Notes: a model not told the origin generated them from the letters alone. Shown: positions 1 to 9,308, numbered from the stretch's first letter. The stretch: 64,000 bases of DNA from Mesorhizobium sp. B2-1-1 (GCF_006442975.2 NZ_CP083954.1:2177501-2241500), one strand, 5' to 3'. Numbers and translations: made by a program.

Positions 1-77
1 TGATATCGGATATGGGCGCGATGCTGGCGACGGCAGCGCTGGTGCGCAAGATCGGCGCCAGGGACGAAGCGGCTTGA
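1..77 (+). CDS. C-terminal end of an unidentified protein (partial)
   Basis: The reading frame beginning at base 3 is open from the window edge to a TGA at 75-77 and encodes a tail ending in KIGARDEAA. It has the alanine-rich composition of a real helical C-terminus and stops just before the oppositely oriented gene at 94-588. Too little remains to name a family, and a chance open frame cannot be excluded. Confidence 0.3.
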   Translation, partial: ISDMGAMLATAALVRKIGARDEAA

Positions 78-93
78 TCAGCCGGCGTTCCCG

Positions 94-588
94 TCAGCAA
101 TCGAAGCCGTACTTTTCGCGCATGTTGTCCGCCTCTTCTTTCGACATTCGCTTGAACATCACGCAGATCGTGAAGCTGCCGACCTGATGGCCGTCCCGCG
201 TATATCCCCAGTCGGAAATGTCGTCCCTGGTGAATTCTATGTTCTGGCCGAGCACGACGTTGTGCACTGCCTCCGGCTCATTGGCCAATATGCCGACAAA
301 CCCTGTCCCGGCACGGCGGAACGGTATGACCCAGAAGTGCTCGGTGACATGCCCATCCCGCACCTTGACCTTCAACTTGAACCTACCTGTGCCGGAGGGA
401 GGCATTTCGGACAGTGCCAGGAATTCATCGAGGCCGGCGAGCGCCTGCGCGGTCGCCGCCGCCATGTCGGGATCGCCCGGAGCGAAGATGATCCCCTTGT
501 CGTCACCCGGATCCACGCCTTGCGCGCCGACCGATCCCGGAGCAAGCGCCAGCATCAAGGCTGCCGCAGTTCGAACCGCTGGTTTCAT
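94..588 (-). CDS. Exported DUF2314-domain protein
   Basis: The product is 164 residues. I chose the ATG at 588 because a GGGGGG purine run lies just upstream and the protein then begins with a Sec signal peptide (MKPAVRTAAALMLALAPG, cleavage near AQG). An upstream in-frame ATG at 636 would bury that signal. The C-terminal half (GQNIEF, DDISDWGY, YTRDGHQVGSFT) matches the DUF2314 (YegJ-like) fold, whose function is unknown. The final Cys may be structural. It is probably periplasmic. No operon partner is visible; the nearest minus-strand gene begins about 150 bases upstream. Confidence 0.7.
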   Translation of the reverse strand: MKPAVRTAAALMLALAPGSVGAQGVDPGDDKGIIFAPGDPDMAAATAQALAGLDEFLALSEMPPSGTGRFKLKVKVRDGHVTEHFWVIPFRRAGTGFVGILANEPEAVHNVVLGQNIEFTRDDISDWGYTRDGHQVGSFTICVMFKRMSKEEADNMREKYGFDC

Positions 589-739
589 GGAAGGCCCCCC
601 TTCATCGTTGCGGTCGACACAATGCTGCATCCCCATCCGGTTTGCAACCTTTGCGCGAGTCTTGTCTCTTCAGGTCCAAGGTGGCGGCGACCGTTGATGA
701 CAGACCGGGATGGTGACGCCGGTGAAGAAAGTTTCGTCC

Positions 740-1255
740 CTACAGCTTGCTCGGCACCAGGCCAGCCAGCCAGTTGGCTGACCGCTTGGCCATGTCGGCG
801 GTCGCCGATACAGCGCGGCCAAGATCGGTCTTGACGACGGCATAGCCGTTTTTCGTACGATAGAGCACGCCGGTGCCGCCATCGACCACCTGTTCATAGG
901 CGACCGGCCGCGCGGCGGCCGCTTCCATCGCCGTCGTCGGCGAGCCGACCGGGACCGTCGGCCTGTGGCTCAGCTCGGGCGGCAGCGTCGGTTCAACGGC
1001 GCGGCTGGCGGGCCTCAGCTCCGGGCGCGAAGCGGTCGCGGCCAGTTGCGAGGAGGACGCGGAACCTTTCGCGCGGCAGATGCCAGAGACGAGCGGATAG
1101 TTGAAATTGCGCTCGTGCAGCATCTGGCTCTTCATCGCCGCTTCGCACTCGGCGATGGTCGACCACTTGGCCGGCGTCTCGCCGATATATTCGCAAAGCT
1201 TGGCGTCGCAGTCGCAGCCGACGATGGTCATGGCGACAAGGGCGGTCTTGATCAC
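740..1255 (-). CDS. Hypothetical protein with short N-terminal hydrophobic segment
   Basis: About 171 residues if the GTG at 1255 is used; it is preceded by GAGGGGA at good spacing, whereas the ATG at 1291 has no ribosome site. The N-terminus (VIKTALVAMTIVGCDCDA) resembles a short signal or lipoprotein-like segment and is followed by a Cys-containing region (AKLCEYIGE, ECEAAMKS, GICRAKG). The middle is Pro/Ala-rich and low complexity. The C-terminal 60 residues (VDGGTGVLYRTKNGYAVVK) look folded. I recognise no family. Probably exported or periplasmic. Confidence 0.55.
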   Translation of the reverse strand: MIKTALVAMTIVGCDCDAKLCEYIGETPAKWSTIAECEAAMKSQMLHERNFNYPLVSGICRAKGSASSSQLAATASRPELRPASRAVEPTLPPELSHRPTVPVGSPTTAMEAAAARPVAYEQVVDGGTGVLYRTKNGYAVVKTDLGRAVSATADMAKRSANWLAGLVPSKL

Positions 1256-1463
1256 GGTCTCGTCCCCTCGATGTGCCCCTCGGCAGCCCATTCAGGTGCA
1301 TGTCGCTGTCCAAACCGGTCCCTGAGCGGAGCCCGCGGGCACGCTTTGGGCGACATGCGACAGTCCATCGCGCGCGAACAAGGCGGGATTTGGCCGCGAT
1401 TGTGAAATGAGCGTGGCGTGGCGCTCGACACGGCCGTTCTCCGCGCAGCGTGGCCGAAAGGCC

Positions 1464-2594
1464 TCAGTAGTCGTAGACGTGCTCCAGCCTGGCGCCTGAC
1501 TTGATCAGCGCCGGCAATACCAGATGCAGCCTGGGTACGGCTACGACCATGCCGGTGCGGCGTGTCGATGGATCGGCCGGCAGCGGATAGCTGAACAGGA
1601 TGCGCATGCCTTCGGGGACGGCGATCGAATCCGTGGAGAGCACGGTGATCATGATCTCGTCGTTGCCGCCGATCTCGACGAATGAGACGCCCTTGTCGAT
1701 CAGGCGCGGAATCATGTCGGTGAACATCTGGTAGCGCTTGGTGACGAAAACGGTGCCGTCGGGGCCGTAGTCGCGTTCGAGCAAGGTGTCGGCTTCGTTG
1801 CGCGTCGCTTCGCCGACCGGTCCCTTGGCCCAGACGTGGATGTCGAGCAAGGCCGGATCGGACGTTGCCGCGAGTGCCTGCCTGATCAGGCTGGCATAGA
1901 ACTGCTTGATCGTGTCGGCGAGGCCGAAGGCAAGCTTTCGTTCGCTGGAGCGCACGGCGCTGTCGCCCGGCGCCGGCTGGACCGCGAAAAGCCCGGCGCG
2001 CTTCTCGGCATAGGGAAACTGGTACCACGGCCCCTGGTCGAGGAAGGCGGCGTATTCGGCCGCCACCTTGCCCTGGTAGATGTCAGTCGCCGTGCGCCTG
2101 CCCGCAATCGCCTCGGTGATGCGGCCGACCGTGTTTTCATAAGCCCATTGCACGGCATGCTCGATCGTGTGGCTGGTGCCGATGACGACCGGCATCTGGT
2201 GGTTGGCGTAGTTGAACTTGTAGGCGGAGCTGGCGCGGATCACCATGGCGTAGTCCTGCCAGAAGCGGCCGACATAGGCGAAATAGGGAAAGCCGCTCGG
2301 CTGGTCCTTGGCGACGAAGCCGGCATATTCGCGCGCGGCATAGACGATGGCCCATTCCGGGTAGGTGAGGAAGGTCGATTCCTCAGGTCGCTGGTAGCGG
2401 GGGATTTCGGCGCGCACCCTGGCGGCGAGCGCCGGCGGCGGTGCACCTTCGGCGATACCCGGCAACGGTGTCTTGTCCAGCGACGGCGTCGTCAGGAAAC
2501 CGTAGGCCAGCCCGGCGATCGGGATCAGGACAATGATGACGATCAGCCAGAGGATCGTCCTGATGATACGCTTCATGAAGCGAAACAGGACCAT
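1464..2594 (-). CDS. Membrane-anchored hypothetical protein
   Basis: 376 residues. One N-terminal transmembrane helix (IIRTILWLIVIIVLIPIAGL, about residues 9-28) is followed by a long soluble domain rich in aromatic residues, with motifs such as TYPEWAIVYAAREYAG and GNDEIMITVLSTDS. A type II single-span topology facing the periplasm is likely. Starts at 2594 (MVLFRF) and 2576 (MKRII) are both possible and neither has a clear ribosome site. A 12-codon ORF with a good ribosome site ends six bases upstream of 2594, so translation could be coupled. I do not recognise the family. Confidence 0.7.
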   Translation of the reverse strand: MVLFRFMKRIIRTILWLIVIIVLIPIAGLAYGFLTTPSLDKTPLPGIAEGAPPPALAARVRAEIPRYQRPEESTFLTYPEWAIVYAAREYAGFVAKDQPSGFPYFAYVGRFWQDYAMVIRASSAYKFNYANHQMPVVIGTSHTIEHAVQWAYENTVGRITEAIAGRRTATDIYQGKVAAEYAAFLDQGPWYQFPYAEKRAGLFAVQPAPGDSAVRSSERKLAFGLADTIKQFYASLIRQALAATSDPALLDIHVWAKGPVGEATRNEADTLLERDYGPDGTVFVTKRYQMFTDMIPRLIDKGVSFVEIGGNDEIMITVLSTDSIAVPEGMRILFSYPLPADPSTRRTGMVVAVPRLHLVLPALIKSGARLEHVYDY

Positions 2595-2600
2595 GGCCGG

Positions 2601-2639
2601 TCAGGCCAGGGCGGCGGCAAGCTTCTGGATCAATGTCAT
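2601..2639 (-). CDS. Possible 12-codon leader ORF
   Basis: ATG at 2637-2639 follows an AAGGGGG run and reads MTLIQKLAAALA before TGA. The stop lies six bases before the ATG of the membrane protein ending at 1464. The main gene lacks its own ribosome site, so this mini-ORF may deliver ribosomes by re-initiation. It is short enough to be chance. Confidence 0.3.
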   Translation of the reverse strand: MTLIQKLAAALA

Positions 2640-3389
2640 GAAGTACCCCCTTCAGCGAACCCGCCTGCAAACGCAAACGGACTCTGACAGGGCGATACTA
2701 ACCGATTTTGGCGCGCGGTGAAGCGGCGCCCGCAACTTCGCCGGGAAGGCGCTTGAGCGGGAGGGAAAAAGACAGTCGGCGCCGGGATTTCTCCCAGCGC
2801 CTCCCTGTCAGACCAGGACACGGTCACGGCAGCAACTTCCGTAAAGTCGTCGCACCAAGCCGGCCTTGATTTTGACGGTCCTGCCAGTCGCCGCCCGAAG
2901 GCCGCGCCCGTTCCAGACCACGCCGGTCTCCACCCTTGCGGGCTTTGCCCTGCGGCCATCGAAGGTTTTTGCCGTCCTTCATGGCAGCATCGGTCCGCCG
3001 TCGGCGTTGGCACGCTTTCCGCGGCCCCGTAGGTCTCGGCTTCCGTCCCTCGAAGCAGGCGAGCCTGCTCTCGCTTCGGGCCGTACGGGCCTCAGGAAAT
3101 CCGCCTTTCACTTTCGCCTTTCGGCTGGGCGATTGGTAGCCGCCTGAGATGGGTTAAACTTACGCCGGCCAAGGATGTTGGGGAATGCCCGCGGGCCTGT
3201 GGATAGCGGGATTATCGGGGACCATTGCCAGAAGTCTCGGAATTTCGCCCTCCAAGGCCTTAGACAGCCTGCCCTGCTTTTTCGGGACCCGAACCGAGAG
3301 CGCCTATTGCTCAGCCGACGGGCGCGGGCTTCAATGCCGGCAAAGGATCGGGCAGTGCGTGCCTGGCGCCTTGCGGGGAGGGATGCGCA
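2640..3389. other. Gene-poor interval, possibly containing an interspersed element
   Basis: About 750 bases with no convincing gene. Frames in both directions are long, but they are Arg/Pro-rich and lack ribosome sites, as expected of GC-rich noncoding DNA. The stretch 2824-3111 contains a self-complementary segment around 3053-3080 (CGAAGCAGG...CCTGCT...CGCTTCG). Its minus-strand frame (begins MKGGFPEARTARSES) resembles small 'hypothetical proteins' often annotated in rhizobial genomes, so it may be a repeated noncoding element. That resemblance is from memory. Confidence 0.35.
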
Positions 3390-4328
3390 TTGAAGGTCGG
3401 GGTGGTGCTCAATCCGATTGCCGGCGGCGGCTGGCTGAAACGGCACTGGTCCGAGGTCGCCGCTTCGTTGAAAAATCACTTCGGCGATTTCGAACTGCGC
3501 GAAACGCAGGCCGAAGGCGATGCCGAAAGGCTGGCGCTCGACCTCGCGGCAAACGGGTTCGACCTGGTGATCGCGGCCGGTGGCGACGGCACGGCCAGCG
3601 AAGTGGCCGACGGCCTGTTGCAGGCGTCCAAGGAAAACGGCCGCGCGCCCGAACTCGGCCTGCTGCCGTGCGGCACGGGTATCGATTTCGCGCGCGGGCT
3701 CGGCCTGCCGAAGGAGGTGGACGCGACGCTGAAGCGGATCGCCGGGGCCAAGGGCAGGGCGGTCGATGCAGGGCGCATCTGCTATATCGACGACCATGGC
3801 GCGCTGGCCAGCCGGCACTTCGTCAACATTGCGAGCCTGGGGCTCTCGGGCGCTACCGATCGCGCCGTCAACGCCGACAAGCGCAAGGGCAAGGTTGCGG
3901 CCAAGACGTTGTTCCTGTGTCGCACCGTGGTCGAATTCGCCCGCTACCGGTTCCAGGATGTAACGATTTCAGTCGATGACGGCGCGCCGGTCGAGGCGCG
4001 CATGGCGCTGGTCGCGGTGGCCAATGGCAAATTCTTCGGCGGCGGCATGATGATCGCGCCGGACGCCGAACTGACCGACGGCCAATTCGACATCGTCATC
4101 CTGCGCGCGGCCAGCAAGCTGAAGCTGATCTGGGATATCCGCCTGCTCTATGGCGGCAGGCATCGCAACCATCCGGCCATCACCATCCTGCGCGGCAAGA
4201 AAGTGGTTGTCGAACCGCTCGGCGACGTGGAAAAGAACGGCGCGCTGGTCGACATCGACGGCGAGTCGCCCGGGCGCATACCAGCGACCTTCGAGATCCT
4301 GCCCGGCGCTCTGACGCTCAGATATTGA
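3390..4328 (+). CDS. Diacylglycerol kinase-family lipid kinase (YegS-like)
   Basis: 312 residues. The start is TTG at 3390, preceded by GGGGAGGG, and gives the family N-terminus MKVGVVLNPIAGGG. The nucleotide-binding motif GGDGT lies at about residues 64-68. The second family motif reads CGTGIDFARG, with Ile98 where most relatives have Asn (GTGNDFAR). The C-terminal beta-sandwich ends with LVDIDGE, typical of YegS/DgkB proteins. These enzymes phosphorylate diacylglycerol, sphingosine-like lipids or related substrates at the inner membrane; the substrate here is unknown. The gene stands alone. Confidence 0.85.
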   Translation: MKVGVVLNPIAGGGWLKRHWSEVAASLKNHFGDFELRETQAEGDAERLALDLAANGFDLVIAAGGDGTASEVADGLLQASKENGRAPELGLLPCGTGIDFARGLGLPKEVDATLKRIAGAKGRAVDAGRICYIDDHGALASRHFVNIASLGLSGATDRAVNADKRKGKVAAKTLFLCRTVVEFARYRFQDVTISVDDGAPVEARMALVAVANGKFFGGGMMIAPDAELTDGQFDIVILRAASKLKLIWDIRLLYGGRHRNHPAITILRGKKVVVEPLGDVEKNGALVDIDGESPGRIPATFEILPGALTLRY

Positions 4329-4418
4329 ATCAAGACGTTGCGGCTTTGATTCAGGTCGCTCCGGTCCTGATTCCAGATGAGCGCTCAACCTTTTGAAACC
4401 GCTTCAAGTTTCCCGGAT

Positions 4419-5336
4419 TCAGATTTCCAGTTTGGACGGAAAACCGGGCGCGCGCAGGTCGGCGCCGACAGCGTCCTCGAGCAATTTGACGATCTGGGTC
4501 GACCAGGCGCCGCCGCCGTAAGCCGCCTTGCCCTGCTCGAAAATCGCATTGACGCGCGATGCCAGTTCCACCGGCACACCGAAATCCCGACTCAGGCCGA
4601 GCGCGAAGCCGAGGTCCTTCAGCGCCAGGTCCATGGTGAAGCCGATGTCGTAGGAGCCGTTCAGGATGAGTTGGCTTTCGGTTTCGTGGACGAAGCTGTT
4701 GCCGGAGGAGGCGACGATGGCGTGATAGGCTTGGGCGAGGTCGAGCCCGCCTTGCCTGGCCAGCATCAGCGCCTCACCGGCGGCGACGAGATGGATGAAG
4801 GCCAGCATGTTGGTGATGACCTTGATCACCGCCGCCGAGCCGATCGGGCCCATCAGGAACGACTTCGCGCACATCGCATCGATGGCAGGGCGATGACGCC
4901 CGTAAAGATCGGCATCGCCACCGACCAGCGCGGTGATTTTCCCGGCCGCCGCCAGATGCACGCCACCGGTGACCGGGCATTCCAAGGTCTCGATTCCCCT
5001 GGCCGAGGCAAGGCCCGCGAGGCGCACGATCTCGTCGCGGCCATTGGTCGACATCTCAATCCAGGTGCCGCCGGCGGGGAGGCCGTTGAGCAGTCCAACA
5101 GGCCCCGCGAGAACCGCCTCACTGACCCTCGGTGACGGCAGGCAAGTTATGGCATTGCCCGCCCGCTCAGCCGCCTCGGCGGGGCTGCCGGCAGCAATAG
5201 CGCCGAGCGCCACGAGGCGCTGGACGGCGGTGGGCTCCCGGTCGAAGACGGTGACGGCAAAACCGTTGCGCACCAGGCTGGCGGCAAGTTTGCCGCCGAG
5301 ATGGCCAAGGCCGATGAAGGCGTAGCGTTCGCTCAC
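4419..5336 (-). CDS. NAD(P)-dependent beta-hydroxyacid dehydrogenase (3-hydroxyisobutyrate dehydrogenase family)
   Basis: 305 residues from a GTG at 5336 that overlaps the stop of the preceding dehydratase gene (GTGA). The Rossmann motif AFIGLGHLGGKLA is at the N-terminus with the cofactor-binding FDRE that follows. The substrate loop is CPVTGGVHLAAAGK, and the conserved catalytic Lys lies in MDLALKDLGFAL. Family members oxidise 3-hydroxyisobutyrate, tartronate semialdehyde or related beta-hydroxyacids. As the third gene of a sugar-acid operon it plausibly handles the keto-acid product of the upstream dehydratase. The exact substrate cannot be read from sequence. Confidence 0.85.
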   Translation of the reverse strand: MSERYAFIGLGHLGGKLAASLVRNGFAVTVFDREPTAVQRLVALGAIAAGSPAEAAERAGNAITCLPSPRVSEAVLAGPVGLLNGLPAGGTWIEMSTNGRDEIVRLAGLASARGIETLECPVTGGVHLAAAGKITALVGGDADLYGRHRPAIDAMCAKSFLMGPIGSAAVIKVITNMLAFIHLVAAGEALMLARQGGLDLAQAYHAIVASSGNSFVHETESQLILNGSYDIGFTMDLALKDLGFALGLSRDFGVPVELASRVNAIFEQGKAAYGGGAWSTQIVKLLEDAVGADLRAPGFPSKLEI

Positions 5337-6547
5337 GGCATCAGCGGCGTTTGCATCATCTGCAAATGCAGGTCCTTGCCGGTGTAGGGGTGAGCGTCGC
5401 AGACGTCTTCGTTGAGTTCGACGCCGAGCCCAGGTTCCTTCGACGGGATGACGTTGCCGTCCTGCCACTCGATCTTCTTCTTGAGCAACGTGGCGTGGAA
5501 ACCGTCCCACTGCTTCAGCGATTCCAGGATCAGGAAGTTGGGCAGCGTCACCGCCAGCTGGATGTTGGCGGCGCCGACGATCGGGCCGCAATAGCAATGC
5601 GGTGCGATCTGGATGTGGTAGGCCTCGGCCATGGCGGCGATCTTCTTGGTTTCGAGAATGCCGCCGGAGCGGCCGAGGTCCGGCTGCAATATGGTCGCGG
5701 CGCGGTTCTCGATGACGCGGGCGAATTCGAACTTGGTCGTCAGCCGTTCGCCGGTGGCGATCGGGATGGAAGTCGCGCGGGCGACCTGCGCCATGACTTC
5801 GGGCATATCGGGCGGCACCGGCTCCTCGAACCACAAGGGGTCATAGGGCTCGATGGCACGGGCAAGGCGCAGGGCGCCGGAGGCGGTGAACTGGCCGTGC
5901 GTGCCGAACAATATGTCGGCACGCGTGCCGACCGCCTCGCGGATCGCCTTGATCATGCGGGTCGAGACGTCGATGTCGAGCAGGCGCGGCTGGTGGCCGT
6001 CAAAGGCGGTGTAGGGACCGGCCGGGTCGAGCTTGACGGCATTGAAGCCCTGCTCGACATATTCGAGCGCGCAGGCCGCCGCCATTTCGGGGTCGTTGTA
6101 GACATTCCTGCCGTCCGGGGCGTCCTCGGAATGGACGCTGCCGGTATGCGGATAGAGGTAAGTGTAGGAGCGCAGCGTCTCGTGCACCTGGCCCCCGAGC
6201 AGCTTGTAGACGGGTTTGTCCGCTTCCTTGCCAATAATGTCCCAGCAGGCCATTTCCAGCGCCGAGAAGCAGCCCATGCCGGACACGTCTGGCCGCTGCG
6301 TGAAGCCGGAGGAATAGGCGCGGCGAAAGAAATTCTCGATGTCGTGCGGATCGCGGCCGACGAGATAGCGCTCGGCCATGTCCTCGACCATCCTGGCCGT
6401 GACATGGGCGGAGAAGGTGGCGTTGTAGGCCTCGCCGTAACCCACCACACCGCCATCGGTGGTAAGCTTGACGAAGATGAAATACTTGCCGCCGATGCCG
6501 GGCGGCGGATTGCCGACAACCCAGGTCTTGACGTCGGTGATCTTCAT
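5333..6547 (-). CDS. Enolase-superfamily acid-sugar dehydratase (mandelate racemase/muconate lactonizing family)
   Basis: 404 residues. The ATG at 6547 overlaps the upstream GMC oxidoreductase stop by ATGA. The N-terminal capping domain (MKITDVKTWVVG to about 125) precedes the barrel. Likely metal ligands are D211, E241 and E267. A D290/H317 dyad is spaced as in mandelate racemase, and H217 in FGTHGQF recalls the extra catalytic His of mannonate/galactonate-type dehydratases. K172-L-D174 replaces the KxK motif. An aldonate or uronate dehydratase is likelier than a racemase. The substrate is unknown. Confidence 0.85.
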   Translation of the reverse strand: MKITDVKTWVVGNPPPGIGGKYFIFVKLTTDGGVVGYGEAYNATFSAHVTARMVEDMAERYLVGRDPHDIENFFRRAYSSGFTQRPDVSGMGCFSALEMACWDIIGKEADKPVYKLLGGQVHETLRSYTYLYPHTGSVHSEDAPDGRNVYNDPEMAAACALEYVEQGFNAVKLDPAGPYTAFDGHQPRLLDIDVSTRMIKAIREAVGTRADILFGTHGQFTASGALRLARAIEPYDPLWFEEPVPPDMPEVMAQVARATSIPIATGERLTTKFEFARVIENRAATILQPDLGRSGGILETKKIAAMAEAYHIQIAPHCYCGPIVGAANIQLAVTLPNFLILESLKQWDGFHATLLKKKIEWQDGNVIPSKEPGLGVELNEDVCDAHPYTGKDLHLQMMQTPLMP

Positions 6548-8160
6548 TCTTGGTCCTCCAGAACCAGTTCGGCGCCTTTCCATCCGGTCAGGATCGAGGC
6601 GGCGTTGGTGTTGCCGGTGATGTTGTCGGGAAAGATCGAGGCGTCGATCACGCGCAAGCCTTCCAGCCCATGTACCTTGAGCCGCGGATCGACCACGGCG
6701 CGCGCGGGATCGGGTCCCATGCGGCAGGTCGAAACCGGATGATAGACGGTGCCGGAGCGTTTCCTGAAATCCGTGATCAGGTCGGCGTCCGAAGTGATTG
6801 ATGGGCCTGGCAAAACCTCCTCCGCGATGATCTCGGCCATGGCCGGCATCGAGGCGATCTTGCGCACGAATTTCACCGCCGCCAGCATCTCCTCGACATC
6901 GGCATTGGTCGAATAGGCGTTGGCGACGATCTTGGGATGGTCCAACGGATTGCTGGAGCGGATCATGATCTCGCCGCGGCTCGACGGGCGGCAGTTGGAC
7001 AAGCCGATCGAGAAGCCCGGCCAGGGGTCGGGAGTCAAAATCGGGCGCTCGCCGCTCTTCGGGATCACCGTCGAAAACGCCTGGAAGTAGAGCTGCATGT
7101 TGGGGCGCGAAAAGGCGGGGTCGGTGCGGAAGAAGCCGCCGCCATGGTTCATCGACAGCGACAGCGGGCCGGAGCGGGTGAGAATGTACTGCATGCCGAC
7201 CATGAGCTTGCCCCACCAGGGACGCAGTATCTGGTTCAGCGTCGGCAGCCTGCCCTTGAAGGTGTAGTTGATGCCGACATGGTCCTGCAGATTGGCGCCG
7301 ACATTCTCGTTGGCGTGAATGACCGGGATGCCAAACCCGTTGAGCAGCGCCGCCGGGCCAATGCCGGAGAGCTGCAAAAGCTGCGGCGAGTTGATCGAGC
7401 CGGCGGACAGGGTGATTTCGCGGCCGGCGCGGGCCGTCTTCGTCTGGCCCTTCTGCAGATATTCGATGCCGACCGCACGCTTGCCTTCGAAAAGGATGCG
7501 GCTTGCCAGCGCGTTGGTCTCGACACGGACGTTTGCGCGCTTCATCGCCGGGCGCAGGAAGGCGCGCGCGGCCGACATGCGGCGGCCGTTGCGGGTCGAG
7601 ATCTGGTAGACGCCGACGCCTTCCTGGGCAGCGCCATTGAAATCGGAGTTGAACGGCAGTCCGGCCTGCTGGCCGGCGGCGAGGTAGCGCTTCGTCAGCG
7701 GGTGGACGGCATCAGACGTATCGCTGATGTGCAGCGGGCCACCTCTGCCACGCCATCTATCGGCCCCGGCTTCATTGTCCTCCAGCGCCTTGAAGGCCGG
7801 CAGCAGGTCGTCATAGCCCCAGCCGGGATTGCCCGCGTCGCGCCAGTCGTCGAAATCCTCGCGCGCGCCGCGGATCCACACCATGGCGTTGATCGAGCTG
7901 GACCCGCCAAGCAACTTGCCGCGCGGCCAGTGGTCGACATTGCCGCCAAGACCGGGATCCGGCTCGGTCTTGTAGTTCCAGTTGACCGTGGGATCGAAGA
8001 AGGTCTTGCCGTAGCCGAGCGGCATCTGCACGTAGAAGCGGCGGTCGCTGCCGCCGGCTTCGAGCACAAGCACCGAAAAGCGGCCCGAGGCCGACAATTT
8101 ATCGGCGAGCACCGAACCGGCCGAGCCGGAGCCGACGATGATGAAGTCGTAGGTCTGCAT
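6544..8160 (-). CDS. GMC-family FAD oxidoreductase (choline/alcohol dehydrogenase-like)
   Basis: 538 residues, full length for the family. The FAD-binding motif IIVGSGSAGSVLA is at the N-terminus with the downstream VLVLEAGG. GMC signature 1 contains RGKLLGGSSSINAM, signature 2 contains SAGSINSPQLLQLSGIG, and the active-site region near the C-terminus includes GTVYHPVSTCRMG with the catalytic His. It is the first gene of a three-gene minus-strand operon joined by 4-nt overlaps. It therefore probably oxidises a polyol or sugar to a lactone or acid that the next two enzymes process. No choline-specific context is present. Confidence 0.88.
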   Translation of the reverse strand: MQTYDFIIVGSGSAGSVLADKLSASGRFSVLVLEAGGSDRRFYVQMPLGYGKTFFDPTVNWNYKTEPDPGLGGNVDHWPRGKLLGGSSSINAMVWIRGAREDFDDWRDAGNPGWGYDDLLPAFKALEDNEAGADRWRGRGGPLHISDTSDAVHPLTKRYLAAGQQAGLPFNSDFNGAAQEGVGVYQISTRNGRRMSAARAFLRPAMKRANVRVETNALASRILFEGKRAVGIEYLQKGQTKTARAGREITLSAGSINSPQLLQLSGIGPAALLNGFGIPVIHANENVGANLQDHVGINYTFKGRLPTLNQILRPWWGKLMVGMQYILTRSGPLSLSMNHGGGFFRTDPAFSRPNMQLYFQAFSTVIPKSGERPILTPDPWPGFSIGLSNCRPSSRGEIMIRSSNPLDHPKIVANAYSTNADVEEMLAAVKFVRKIASMPAMAEIIAEEVLPGPSITSDADLITDFRKRSGTVYHPVSTCRMGPDPARAVVDPRLKVHGLEGLRVIDASIFPDNITGNTNAASILTGWKGAELVLEDQE

Positions 8161-8366
8161 GATGGGTATGGCCGGCTCCGGAAATCTGGCCGCAGCCTAG
8201 ACGGGGCGGGCTTGCCGCGTCGCTGGGCCTTCCGGCATGCGTTGTGAAAAAAGCGACCGCGATGCCGGATCCAGTTGCGGGGAACCCTTAACAATCCCGC
8301 TTGATACGCATGGGGTCGACAGCTTATGCGAGGACATCGGCCAATCTGCGCAAGGCAGGAGATCCC

Positions 8367-9308
8367 ATGCGTGTCCTGTCGGATGCTTTCATTCCCGAAC
8401 TGCCGGGTCACTACAAGGGCAAGGTCCGCGAGAATTACGATCTCCCGGACGGGAGGCGCATCATCATCGCCACAGACCGCCTCAGCGCCTTCGACACCAT
8501 CCTGACCTCGATCCCGTTCAAGGGCGAGGTCCTGACGCAGACGGCGCGGTACTGGTTCGAGGAAACCGCCGATATCTGCCCGAACCATGTTCTCGAATAT
8601 CCCGACCCGAATGTCGTCGTCGGCACCAGGCTCGACATCCTGCCGGTCGAGATCGTCGTGCGCGGCTATCTGGCGGGCACCACCAGCACCTCGATCCTGA
8701 CCCGCTATCGTCGCGGCGAACGGGACATGTATGGCATGCGGCTGCCGGACGGCCTGCGCGACAATGAGAAGCTGGCCGGACCGATCATCACGCCGACCAG
8801 CAAGGCCGCGCATGGCGGCCATGACGAGCCGCTGTCCAGGACCGAGATCATCGAACAGGGCCTGCTCACCCAGGCGCAGTGGGACACCGTCTCGGATTAC
8901 GCCTTGAACCTGTTCGCCCGCGGCCAGGCGCGTGCCGCCGAACGCGGCCTGATCCTCGCCGACACGAAATACGAATTCGGCATCGACCAAAACAGGACGA
9001 TCATCCTGGCCGACGAAATCCACACGCCCGACAGCAGCCGGTACTGGATCGCCGGGAGTTACGAACAGGCCCTGGCGAACGGCACTCGGCCGGAAAGTTT
9101 CGACAAGGATTTCATCCGATCGTGGGTGACGGCGCGCTGCGATCCCTACAGGGAGCCTATTCCGGAAATCCCGGATGAGATCGTCGAACAGGCCTCCAAA
9201 GTCTATGCGCAGGCTTACGAGGCCATCACCGGCAAGACGTTCGTCCCTGACGTTTCCGGGCATACTGTTCTCGATCGCATTCGAGCGAACCTCGAGCGCT
9301 ATTTCTAG
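8367..9308 (+). CDS. purC: Phosphoribosylaminoimidazole-succinocarboxamide synthase, long form
   Basis: 313 residues from the ATG at 8367, which has an AGGAG site; earlier in-frame starts lack one. The enzyme joins CAIR and aspartate with ATP in purine biosynthesis. Seen motifs are the N-terminal [18 protein letters not shown], the conserved [20 protein letters not shown] and [14 protein letters not shown]. The protein is of the long type (about 300 residues) and not the 240-260-residue type found in rhizobial purCSQL clusters, so it may be a second copy. No purine genes adjoin it. Confidence 0.93.
   Translation: MRVLSDAFIPELPGHYKGKVRENYDLPDGRRIIIATDRLSAFDTILTSIPFKGEVLTQTARYWFEETADICPNHVLEYPDPNVVVGTRLDILPVEIVVRGYLAGTTSTSILTRYRRGERDMYGMRLPDGLRDNEKLAGPIITPTSKAAHGGHDEPLSRTEIIEQGLLTQAQWDTVSDYALNLFARGQARAAERGLILADTKYEFGIDQNRTIILADEIHTPDSSRYWIAGSYEQALANGTRPESFDKDFIRSWVTARCDPYREPIPEIPDEIVEQASKVYAQAYEAITGKTFVPDVSGHTVLDRIRANLERYF

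Noticed and set aside
1252..2028. Second minus-strand frame overlapping the membrane protein gene
   Set aside because: It is Arg/His/Pro-rich and a frame shadow of the gene at 1464-2594.
3108..3818. Long minus-strand frame opposite the lipid kinase
   Set aside because: It is Arg/Ala/Gly-rich with no motifs, and lies antisense to a kinase with clear GGDGT and IDGE motifs.
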